This document shows, piece after piece, positions 1 through 6,383 of a stretch of 9,359 bases of DNA. The notes below the pieces were generated by a model. The model ran no database searches and was not told the DNA's origin. It was given only the letters and a program-made list of their open reading frames with translations. The translations under genes were made by a program, and so were the position numbers. This DNA comes from Oscillospiraceae bacterium (GTDB lineage: Bacteria; Bacillota; Clostridia; Oscillospirales; Acutalibacteraceae): contig CADBUK010000129.1 of assembly GCA_902797915.1 (NCBI GenBank), positions 1 through 9,359 of the forward strand. The letters run 5' to 3'. The number at the start of each line of letters is the position of its first letter. Positions within the stretch are counted from its first letter, which is position 1.

Positions 1-412
1 GATTTTTTACTGCATTTTCGAAATTAAGTCCGTATCGCGTGAGGCAGGCAGCAGAACAAAGATTGCAGTTCTTTCCAAGGAAGAGGATGTTGATCCGGTA
101 GGCTCCTGCATCGGTCCGAGAGGTCAGCGTGTTTCAAATATTGTTGACGCGCTCGGCGGCGAGAAGATTGATATTGTAAAATACAGCGAGGACCCCGCAG
201 AGTTTATTGCAGCAGCGCTTGCACCGTCGGCAGTTGTTGATGTTGAAATTCTTGATGAAACCGTTCCTGCCTGCCGTGCAACCGTTCCTGATGACCAGCT
301 CAGCCTTGCAATCGGCAATAAGGGTCAGAACGTTCGCCTTGCTGCCAAGATTACGGGTTGGAAGATTGACATTAAGCCTGAATCTGGCTTCTATGAAGGC
401 TCTGCAGAATAA
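1..412 (+). CDS. nusA: Transcription termination/antitermination factor NusA, C-terminal part (5'-truncated)
   Basis: The window opens inside this gene; the frame runs from base 2 and ends at TAA 410-412, giving 136 codons. NusA binds RNA polymerase and nascent RNA and modulates pausing, termination and antitermination. What is visible is the RNA-binding KH region: an EIKSVSREAGSRTKIAV segment, then the first KH motif with its GxxG loop (CIGPRGQRV, bases ~107-133), the EDPAEFI linker, and the second KH motif with AIGNKGQNVRLAAK followed by TGWKIDI. The protein stops soon after KH2, so it lacks the acidic repeats of E. coli NusA, as is usual in Firmicutes. The S1 and N-terminal domains lie outside the window. 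The first seven codons (IFYCIFE) fit the family poorly, whereas the following residues fit well; see findings. It is followed 25 nt later by rnpM, the classic order. Confidence 0.96.
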   Translation, partial: IFYCIFEIKSVSREAGSRTKIAVLSKEEDVDPVGSCIGPRGQRVSNIVDALGGEKIDIVKYSEDPAEFIAAALAPSAVVDVEILDETVPACRATVPDDQLSLAIGNKGQNVRLAAKITGWKIDIKPESGFYEGSAE

Positions 413-437
413 TATAATTTGATTTGAGTTGAGAATT

Positions 438-710
438 ATGAAACAGAAAAAAGAAGCTAAGCGTATGTGTACAGGCTGCGGGGAAATGTTTCCCAAGCGC
501 GAGCTTATCCGTGTTGTAAAGAGCCCCGAGGGCGAAATCAGCATTGATTTGACAGGCAAGAAAAACGGCAGGGGCGCGTACGTTTGCAATAACATAGAAT
601 GTCTGAAGAAGGCAAGAAAGAAAAAAGCATTTGAACACTCGTTCTCAGTTGCGATTGAGGACGCCGTGTACGATAAAATGGAAGAAGAGATTTTGAATGC
701 AGCAGAATAA
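438..710 (+). CDS. rnpM: RNase P modulator RnpM (YlxR family nucleic-acid-binding protein)
   Basis: A 90-residue basic protein of the YlxR (DUF448) family, normally found between nusA and ylxQ. Family knowledge: the B. subtilis homologue was renamed RnpM after being reported to bind and modulate RNase P. Visible signatures are a CTGC motif at residues 11-14, KRELIRVV at 20-27, the hallmark GRGAYVC at 44-50, and another Cys at 55 followed by a lysine-rich helix (residues 58-63). The four cysteines 11, 14, 50 and 55 could form a metal site, but that is inference. I chose ATG 438; the frame extends to a TTG at 429, but the family begins close to the CTGC motif. The Shine-Dalgarno is weak (TTGAG just upstream). 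The 3' end overlaps ylxQ by 14 nt, which suggests translational coupling. Confidence 0.95.
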   Translation: MKQKKEAKRMCTGCGEMFPKRELIRVVKSPEGEISIDLTGKKNGRGAYVCNNIECLKKARKKKAFEHSFSVAIEDAVYDKMEEEILNAAE

Positions 711-1017
711 TAAACTGCTTTCAATGCTGGGCTTGGCTCGGCGTGCGGGCAGGCTTTCAATGGGGCACGATATGGCGGCAAAGTCAATCGCCTCCGGCAA
801 AGCAAGGGTGTTGCTTTTTGCAAAGGATATTTCGGCAAGGGCTCAGAAGGATATGCTTGTTATCGTTGAAAAGCAACGGGTAAGCGTTCCCGTAATTTAC
901 CTTTCGTCAACAATTGATGAAATTCATTTTGCCCTTGGATATAAGGCAGGAATTATTACCGTTGACGACGAAAATTTTGCAGAAAAAATCAAATCTCTTG
1001 CAAACACATTAGATTAG
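697..1017 (+). CDS. ylxQ: YlxQ, L7Ae/L30e-family putative RNA-binding protein
   Basis: A 106-residue small protein of the ribosomal L7Ae/L30e fold, conserved between ylxR/rnpM and infB in Firmicutes. Its exact role is not settled; the fold binds kink-turn-like RNA in relatives such as YbxF and L7Ae. Visible family features are LLGLARRAG-like start (LSMLGLARRAGRL, residues 8-20), the basic GKARVLLFAKDIS strand-loop (34-46), the PVIYLSS strand (65-71), and a GYKAGIITVDDENFA end (81-95). The ATG at 697 lies inside the last codons of rnpM, and purine-rich GAAGAAGAG upstream can serve as ribosome-binding site. The stop codon at 1015-1017 overlaps the Shine-Dalgarno of infB. Confidence 0.93.
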   Translation: MQQNNKLLSMLGLARRAGRLSMGHDMAAKSIASGKARVLLFAKDISARAQKDMLVIVEKQRVSVPVIYLSSTIDEIHFALGYKAGIITVDDENFAEKIKSLANTLD

Positions 1018-1021
1018 GAGG
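1016..1021 (+). promoter_or_regulatory. Strong Shine-Dalgarno for infB overlapping the ylxQ stop
   Basis: AGGAGG is a perfect anti-16S match, placed 9 nt before ATG 1031. Its first two bases are part of the ylxQ TAG stop codon (1015-1017). It is the strongest ribosome-binding site in the window, in keeping with the high IF2 demand. Confidence 0.9.
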
Positions 1022-1030
1022 AAAAGTTAT

Positions 1031-3391
1031 ATGGTTATTAAGGTAAAGGTTTCCGATATTGCCAAGGATTTTAACTTAGCTAATAAGGATATTATTTCAA
1101 TCCTCGGCGAGTATTGCGAGGGCCCTGCCAAGAAAGCTTCAACAGTTCTTGAGGAAGAAGAGCTGAATATACTTTTTGATAAATTAACTATTGCTAACAG
1201 CGTAAAGAGTTTTGACGCTTACTTTAAATCGGCAGAGGAAAAACCCGCCAAGAAGGAAAAGACGGAAAAGAAGCCTGCCGAAAAGAAAAAGGCTGTTACC
1301 GAAAAAGATAAGAAGCGCGAAAGTCAGGCTGCAATTCTGCAGATGGCTGAGCAGGCTGCAAAAAGAGCAGAGGAAAAGGCAAAGAAAAAGGCAGCCCAGC
1401 CCGTTCAGGCGCGCACCAAGGGCGAACAGCGCAGGATTGATACCCGCGTAAATAACGTTGACCTTGAAAAGTACAATCAGAAATATGAGGATATCGCCCC
1501 TGCTTCCTCAATGGGCGATTATCAGAAAAAGCAAAAGCTTAATCAGAAATCAAAGCAGTACAGGAAAAAGCGTCCCGTTTCAAAGAAAAGGGAAACCGAG
1601 GCTCAGCGCCTTGCCAGAATTGCAGAGCAGAGAAAGAAGCAGCAGATTAAAATTCAGGTTCCCGATGAAATTACAGTCGGCGAGCTTGCTTCGCTCCTGC
1701 GTATGACCGCAACCGAGGTTATCAAAAAGCTTATGACCCTCGGCGTTATGGCAACCGTTAACGAGGTTATTGATTACGATACCGCTGAAATCGTTGCTAC
1801 CGAACTCGGCGCAAAGGTTGAAAAGCAGGTTATCGTTTCAATTGAGGAACAGATTATCGAAGAGGAAATCGAGAATGATGAAAACGCCATTCCGCGTCCT
1901 CCCGTTGTCTGCGTTATGGGTCACGTTGACCATGGTAAACCCTCAATTCTTGACGCTATCCGCGACACTGACGTAACCTCTACCGAGGCGGGCGGCATTA
2001 CACAGGCAATCGGCGCATATCAGGTTGATGTTGACGGCGAAAAGATTACCTTCCTTGATACCCCCGGTCACGCCGCGTTTACCGCAATGCGCGCAAGGGG
2101 CGCAATGGCAACGGATATCGCAGTGCTTGTTGTTGCTGCGGACGACGGTATTATGCCGCAGACAATTGAGGCAATTAACCACGCAAAAGCAGCGGGTATT
2201 GAAATTATCGTTGCTATCAATAAGATGGATAAAGAGGGCGCAAATCCGACTCGAGTAATGGAGCAGTTAACAGAGCACGAGCTTGTTCCTGAGGAATGGG
2301 GCGGCAGCGTAATCTGCGTACCCGTTTCCGCAAAAACAGGAATGGGTATTGATAAGCTGCTTGAAACAATCCTTCTTGTTGCAGAGGTAGGCGAGTTTAA
2401 GGCTAACCCGAACAGAACCGCAAAAGGCGTTGTTATTGAGGCAAGGGTTGACAAGGGCAGAGGTCCGATTGCAACCTTCCTTGTACAGAACGGTACTCTT
2501 AATGCAGGCGATTACGTTGTTGCAGGCACTGCAGTCGGCAGAGTCCGCGCTATGACCGATTATCGCGGCAGAAAGCTTAACAGCGCGGGTCCGTCCGTTC
2601 CCGTTGAGATTATGGGTCTTGACGAAGCGCCTATGAGTGGCGACGATTTCAACGTAGTTTCCAACGAAAAGCTTGCCCGCGAGCTTGTTGAGCAGAGAAA
2701 GGCAGAGGCTAAGGAAGAGGAATTCAAGCTCTACCAGAAGGTTACTCTTGACACTCTGTTCTCAACAATTGAGGAGGGTATGCTCAAGGAGCTTAACATC
2801 ATCATCAAGGCTGACGTTCAGGGCTCCGTTGAGGCTGTAAAGCAGTCGCTTCTTAAAATTGAAAACGACGAGGTTCGTGTAAGAATTATTCACGGAGCAG
2901 TCGGCGCTGTTAATGATTCCGACGTTATGCTCGCAAGCGCTTCAAACGCTATCATCGTTGCCTTTGCAACGGGCGTAGAGCAGGTTGCAGCCGATAACGC
3001 TGCAAGGGACGGCGTTGAAATCAAGCAGTACAACATTATTTATGACGCTATTGAGGACATTGAGGCTGCTATGAGGGGAATGCGCTCCGTTAAGCACCGC
3101 AACGTTGATACGGGTACCGTCGAGGTGCGCGAGGTTTACACGCTTTCAAGCGTCGGCTCAATTGCAGGCTCGCTTGTTACAAGCGGTACGGTTCGCCGCA
3201 ACGGCAGAGTTCGCGTTATGAGAGACGGCAAGGAGCTTGCGGACACCGAAATCAAAAACCTCAAGCGCTTTAAGGACGAGGTTAAAGAGGTTTCCTCGGG
3301 TTATGAGTGCGGTATCTCACTTGAAAACTGGGATGACATCAAGCCCGGCGACATCTTTGAATGTTACATTGTAGAGGAATACAGGGATTAA
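1031..3391 (+). CDS. infB: Translation initiation factor IF-2
   Basis: A 786-residue GTPase that brings fMet-tRNA to the 30S subunit and promotes subunit joining. Order of parts: an IF2_N fold at about 3-55; a Lys/Ala/Glu-rich linker at about 65-205; a second IF2_N at about 212-272; the G domain at about 292-460; then domain II, the IF-2 domain 3 region and the C-terminal fMet-tRNA-binding beta barrel (to 786). G motifs seen: G1 GHVDHGKPS (297-305), G2 EAGGITQAIGAY (319-330), G3 DTPGH (343-347), G4 NKMD (397-400), G5 SAK (433-435). Two oddities: G1 has Pro304 where Thr/Ser coordinates Mg2+, and the usual FNVRPD segment of domain 3 reads FATGVE (645-650). Otherwise the gene is intact and full length. 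The start ATG has a perfect Shine-Dalgarno; rbfA begins 2 nt after the stop. Confidence 0.98.
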   Translation: MVIKVKVSDIAKDFNLANKDIISILGEYCEGPAKKASTVLEEEELNILFDKLTIANSVKSFDAYFKSAEEKPAKKEKTEKKPAEKKKAVTEKDKKRESQAAILQMAEQAAKRAEEKAKKKAAQPVQARTKGEQRRIDTRVNNVDLEKYNQKYEDIAPASSMGDYQKKQKLNQKSKQYRKKRPVSKKRETEAQRLARIAEQRKKQQIKIQVPDEITVGELASLLRMTATEVIKKLMTLGVMATVNEVIDYDTAEIVATELGAKVEKQVIVSIEEQIIEEEIENDENAIPRPPVVCVMGHVDHGKPSILDAIRDTDVTSTEAGGITQAIGAYQVDVDGEKITFLDTPGHAAFTAMRARGAMATDIAVLVVAADDGIMPQTIEAINHAKAAGIEIIVAINKMDKEGANPTRVMEQLTEHELVPEEWGGSVICVPVSAKTGMGIDKLLETILLVAEVGEFKANPNRTAKGVVIEARVDKGRGPIATFLVQNGTLNAGDYVVAGTAVGRVRAMTDYRGRKLNSAGPSVPVEIMGLDEAPMSGDDFNVVSNEKLARELVEQRKAEAKEEEFKLYQKVTLDTLFSTIEEGMLKELNIIIKADVQGSVEAVKQSLLKIENDEVRVRIIHGAVGAVNDSDVMLASASNAIIVAFATGVEQVAADNAARDGVEIKQYNIIYDAIEDIEAAMRGMRSVKHRNVDTGTVEVREVYTLSSVGSIAGSLVTSGTVRRNGRVRVMRDGKELADTEIKNLKRFKDEVKEVSSGYECGISLENWDDIKPGDIFECYIVEEYRD

Positions 3392-3393
3392 CA

Positions 3394-3738
3394 ATGGCAG
3401 GATTTCATATAGACAGAATATCGGAGGATATTAAGCGAGAGATTATTTCCCTTATGCGCGAGCTTAAAGACCCGCGTATTGCAGGGAAGCTGCTCTCAGT
3501 TGTAACCGTAACCGTGTCAAGCGATTTAAGCTATGCCAAGGTTTATGTCAGCGCAATGGGCGGAATTGACGAGGCTAAGGAGGCCTGCAAAGGTCTTGAA
3601 AGCGCTCAGGGCTATATCCGCCGTGCGCTCGGTAATAATCTCCATTTAAGAAAGGCTCCCGAATTAACCTTTATTCCCGATGATTCTATTGAACAGGGAA
3701 TGAAAATTTTCGAGAAGTTAAATTCAAATGAAAATTAA
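3394..3738 (+). CDS. rbfA: Ribosome-binding factor A
   Basis: A 114-residue KH-like protein that binds the immature 30S subunit near the 5' end of 16S rRNA and assists late maturation, notably in the cold. Family landmarks: DRISEDIKREI (7-17) and LKDPRI (24-29) in the first helices, VTVTVSSDLSYAKVYVS (37-53) as the central strands, GYIRRALG (73-80) with LHLRKAPELTF (83-93), and the IEQGMKI helix (99-105). The length matches Firmicute RbfA. ATG 3394 is chosen over in-frame upstream codons because it sits 6 nt after AGGGA (3383-3387), begins the family's MAGxHxDRI-type N-terminus, and follows the infB stop by 2 nt. The 3' end overlaps nrnA by 11 nt. Confidence 0.97.
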   Translation: MAGFHIDRISEDIKREIISLMRELKDPRIAGKLLSVVTVTVSSDLSYAKVYVSAMGGIDEAKEACKGLESAQGYIRRALGNNLHLRKAPELTFIPDDSIEQGMKIFEKLNSNEN

Positions 3739-4675
3739 CGTAAAGGAATGTGCCGCAATTTTGCAGCAGCAGGATAATATTCTTATTTTAACCCACGACC
3801 ATCCCGACGGGGATACTCTGGGCTGCGGCTTTGCGCTTTGCCGTGCGCTGCACGCCCTCGGTAAACGCGCAAGGGTTATTAACGCTGATGAAATTCCTCA
3901 TAAATACGGATATCTTTATAACGATATTGCCGCAGAGGATTTTCAGGAGCAGTTTATAGTTGCGGTCGATGTTGCAACCGAAAACCTGCTCGGCGATTTG
4001 CAAAACACTTACGGCGGCAAAATCAATCTTTGTATTGACCACCACGGCACAAATACGCTGTATGCCGAAAACACTTTGCTTGAGGAGGTTCCCGCAGCGT
4101 GCGAAACGGTTCTCAAGTTAATCAAAGAGCTCGGCGTGCAGATTGACGTCGGCATTGCAAACTGTCTTTATACGGGCATTACAACCGATACGGGCTGCTT
4201 CAGATACGCGTCCGTTACCGCGGACACCTTCCGCGCAGCCGCAGAGCTTGTTGAGCTCGGGGCAGACAACGGCAAAATCAACCGTGCAATGTTTGAAACA
4301 AAAACCAAAACCTATGCAAGACTTGAAAAGCTTGCAATTGAGGGTATGCGTTATTATTGCAACGACAGGGTTGCGGTTATTATCGTAACACAGGATATGT
4401 ATGCCCAAACGGGTTCAAATGAAACGGAAACGGAGGGGCTTCCGCCGCTTACCCGTCAGGTTGAGGGCGTGGAAATCGGTCTCACAATCCGTGAAAAGCA
4501 GGATAAAACCTGCAAGGTTTCAATCCGCACCTTTGAAAGCGTTAACGCCGCAGAGCTTGCTAAAATGTTCGGCGGCGGCGGTCATCCTCAGGCTGCTGCC
4601 TGCAGGGTTGAGGCTGAGGTTGCCGAAGCCACAAAGCAGCTTATTGAAAAATGCGCCGTGCTTTTGGGTGATTGA
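3728..4675 (+). CDS. nrnA: DHH/DHHA1 phosphoesterase, NrnA-type oligoribonuclease / pAp phosphatase
   Basis: A 315-residue cytoplasmic Mn2+-dependent phosphodiesterase. Characterised relatives (B. subtilis NrnA) degrade nanoRNAs 2-5 nt long and dephosphorylate pAp; some homologues also hydrolyse pApA. The N-terminal DHH domain shows motif I HDHPDGD (23-29), the acidic motif II position D81 in VAVDVA, motif III DHHG (104-107), and motif IV TDTGCFRY (153-160). The C-terminal DHHA1 domain carries the substrate-binding GGGGHPQAA loop (282-290). All metal ligands are present, so it should be active. Placement between rbfA and truB is the standard Firmicute order. The start ATG overlaps rbfA by 11 nt, with GAGAAG upstream as a plausible ribosome-binding site. 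The exact substrate preference cannot be read from sequence. Confidence 0.94.
   Translation: MKINVKECAAILQQQDNILILTHDHPDGDTLGCGFALCRALHALGKRARVINADEIPHKYGYLYNDIAAEDFQEQFIVAVDVATENLLGDLQNTYGGKINLCIDHHGTNTLYAENTLLEEVPAACETVLKLIKELGVQIDVGIANCLYTGITTDTGCFRYASVTADTFRAAAELVELGADNGKINRAMFETKTKTYARLEKLAIEGMRYYCNDRVAVIIVTQDMYAQTGSNETETEGLPPLTRQVEGVEIGLTIREKQDKTCKVSIRTFESVNAAELAKMFGGGGHPQAAACRVEAEVAEATKQLIEKCAVLLGD
4666..4671 (+). promoter_or_regulatory. Shine-Dalgarno for truB within the last codons of nrnA
   Basis: GGGTGA lies 6 nt before ATG 4678 and inside the final codons of nrnA. It decides the truB start in favour of ATG 4678 over the in-frame TTG at 4672, which would overlap it. Confidence 0.75.
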
Positions 4676-4677
4676 TA

Positions 4678-5571
4678 ATGAACGGAATTATCTGTATAGA
4701 TAAGGAGCAGGGCATAACCTCTTTCGGCGTCTGTGCCCGTCTTCGCAGAATTTTCGGCGAAAAAAAGGTTGGCCACACAGGCACGCTTGACCCTATGGCA
4801 ACGGGCGTTTTGCCCGTTATGCTCGGCGGAGCAACAAGGTTTCTTGATTATCTTCCAGATGAGGATAAGGGCTATACAGCCATGTTTGAGCTCGGCAAAA
4901 CCACCGATACGCTCGATATTACGGGTACGCTGCTTTCGCAGTCGCCTGTTAGCGTTACTGCGGATGAGGTTGTTGAGGCGGGCAGCCGCTTTCTCGGCAA
5001 AATCTCACAGCTTCCGCCTATGTATTCGGCTGTTTCCGTCGGCGGCGAAAGGCTTTATGACCTCGCCCGCAAGGGTATTGAGGTGGAACGCACACCGCGT
5101 GTGATTGAGATTAAAAGCCTTGAAATCAAGCATATTGAGGGCAATTTTTATCAGCTTGCCGTGCGCTGTTCAAAGGGTACTTATGTACGCACTCTGATTG
5201 ACGATTTAGGCAGGGCGCTCGGCTGCGGCGCCGTTATGACTGCGCTTCGCAGGGATTACGCCTGCGGCTTTACGCTTGCAGACTGCCGCACGGTTTCGGC
5301 TTTGGACGAACTGTCGGCGCAGGGGGAAAGCATTGAAAATTTGCTTCTGCCCGTTGATAAGGCGCTTTGTGCCTATCCTTCGGTCTGCGTCAGCGCTCCT
5401 CAGGCAAACCGCTTTAAAAACGGCGGCGCGCTTGATTTGCAAAGGATTAAAGCTAAACCGCTCAAAACGGGCGGGCTTTACCGTGTTTATGAGCCCGACG
5501 GGGAATTTCTCGGTCTGGGCAAACCTGATGAAAACGAATTAAAGGTTGAAAAGCTTTACATTAAAAGGTAA
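4678..5571 (+). CDS. truB: tRNA pseudouridine(55) synthase TruB
   Basis: A 297-residue enzyme that isomerises U55 to pseudouridine in the T-loop of tRNAs. Visible motifs: the N-terminal GIICIDKEQGITSF (3-16), the catalytic block GHTGTLDPMATGVLPV (32-47) with nucleophile Asp38, the KGYTAMFELGKTTDT segment (64-78) with its conserved Tyr66, PPMYSAV (113-119), and the C-terminal catalytic-domain motif CSKGTYVRTL (164-173). The remainder after about residue 230 is a short C-terminal domain carrying GLYRVYEPDGEFLGLG, resembling the PUA-like end of family members. Length and motifs are normal. It starts 2 nt after nrnA and ends 2 nt before ribF, so coupling with both is likely. Confidence 0.97.
   Translation: MNGIICIDKEQGITSFGVCARLRRIFGEKKVGHTGTLDPMATGVLPVMLGGATRFLDYLPDEDKGYTAMFELGKTTDTLDITGTLLSQSPVSVTADEVVEAGSRFLGKISQLPPMYSAVSVGGERLYDLARKGIEVERTPRVIEIKSLEIKHIEGNFYQLAVRCSKGTYVRTLIDDLGRALGCGAVMTALRRDYACGFTLADCRTVSALDELSAQGESIENLLLPVDKALCAYPSVCVSAPQANRFKNGGALDLQRIKAKPLKTGGLYRVYEPDGEFLGLGKPDENELKVEKLYIKR
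5563..5568 (+). promoter_or_regulatory. Shine-Dalgarno for ribF in the last truB codons
   Basis: AAAAGG, 5 nt before ATG 5574 and immediately before the truB TAA. The close arrangement implies that ribosomes finishing truB are placed directly over the ribF start. Confidence 0.7.
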
Positions 5572-5573
5572 TT

Positions 5574-6383
5574 ATGAGCGAATTTGAAAACAGAAAAGCA
5601 ATTGCACTCGGCGATTTTGACGGAATGCATCTTGCTCATAAAACCGTAGTTACGGGCGCGGAAAACGTTGTTATCTACTGTGTTAACAATCAGTTTTCCC
5701 TGCTTCAGAAAAGTATTTTTGAGCGACGCTATCCGAATGCGGTTTTTGCTGACTTCAATACAATTAAAGATTTAAGCGGCGAAGAATTTGCTGATGAAAT
5801 TCTGATAAAGCAGTTCGGCGCGGGCGTTATACTCTGCGGCTTCAATTTCCGTCTCGGAAAGAATGCCGTCTGGTCAGGTATGGATTTAAGGCATTATCTT
5901 GAGTCAAAGGATGTCTGGGTTCGTATTCTTGAGGCTCAGTATTACGACGGGCTTCCGATAAGCTCCTCCCGTATCCGCAAGGCCGTGCAGGAGGGCAGAA
6001 TTGTTGCCGCAAACGAAATGCTCGGCTACAGCTTTACCTTTGAAAACGAGGTTATCAGAGGTGATGAAAGGGGCAGGCAAATCGGCTTTCCCACAATTAA
6101 TCAGCATTTACCCGAAGGGCTTGTTGTGCCCAAATTCGGCGTATATGAAAGCCGTGCAGTCGTTGACGGCAAGGTATATAAAGCCTTTACGAATATCGGT
6201 ATGCGCCCCTCGTGGCGTGTTGAGGTTCCGCTTTGCGAAACCCATATTTTTGATTTCAGCGGCGATTTGTACGGCAAAACCGTTGCCGTGGAGCTGGTTA
6301 ATTACCTCCGCGGCGAAAAAATATTTAAGAATATTGACGAATTAAAAACTCAACTTGATTATGATAAAAGCAGTATTATTTGA
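5574..6383 (+). CDS. ribF: Bifunctional riboflavin kinase / FAD synthetase RibF (short, divergent form)
   Basis: Converts riboflavin to FMN (kinase) and FMN to FAD (adenylyltransferase) in the cytoplasm. N-terminal nucleotidyltransferase domain, about 8-135: ALGDFDGMHLAH (11-22) corresponds to the G-x-FDGxHxGH motif, CGFNFRLG is the usual FRFG-type segment, and ISSSRIRKAV matches the ISSTxIR motif. C-terminal riboflavin kinase domain, about 150-269: GRQIGFPTIN (canonical GxxxGFPTAN), FGVYESRAVV, TNIGMRPSW, the ETHIFDF strand with the conserved Glu, DLYGK and LRGEK. At 269 residues it is roughly 40 shorter than typical RibF; most of the loss is after the second strand, where the usual TFxPHP stretch reads IYCVNNQ. 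The HxGH Gly is Ala21. The kinase domain looks complete; the FAD synthetase activity is less certain. Starts 2 nt after truB. Confidence 0.92.
   Translation: MSEFENRKAIALGDFDGMHLAHKTVVTGAENVVIYCVNNQFSLLQKSIFERRYPNAVFADFNTIKDLSGEEFADEILIKQFGAGVILCGFNFRLGKNAVWSGMDLRHYLESKDVWVRILEAQYYDGLPISSSRIRKAVQEGRIVAANEMLGYSFTFENEVIRGDERGRQIGFPTINQHLPEGLVVPKFGVYESRAVVDGKVYKAFTNIGMRPSWRVEVPLCETHIFDFSGDLYGKTVAVELVNYLRGEKIFKNIDELKTQLDYDKSSII

Noticed and set aside
413..418. TATAAT just after the nusA stop, suggesting a promoter for rnpM-infB.
   Set aside because: No -35-like hexamer at 16-18 nt upstream (the position reads TCTATG), and the hexamer arises from the AT-rich stop-codon context. Internal promoters cannot be excluded but are not supported.
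134..838. Long open frame on the minus strand (234 codons) opposite nusA, rnpM and ylxQ.
   Set aside because: It is antisense to three well-supported genes, has no recognisable domain or ribosome-binding site, and its composition follows from codon bias of the + strand genes.
1225..1640. Lys/Glu/Ala-rich repetitive coding stretch, considered as a tandem repeat or mobile insertion.
   Set aside because: It is the normal low-complexity linker between IF2_N domains; the repeats are compositional, not exact tandem units.
1031..1700. Possible internal start giving a shorter IF2 isoform, as in E. coli IF2-beta/gamma.
   Set aside because: Internal Met codons in the linker (for example residue 161) have no Shine-Dalgarno at proper spacing.
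2068..2454. Minus-strand open frame (128 codons) opposite the IF2 G domain.
   Set aside because: Ser/Ile/Ala-rich reverse reading of a conserved domain; no independent evidence of coding.
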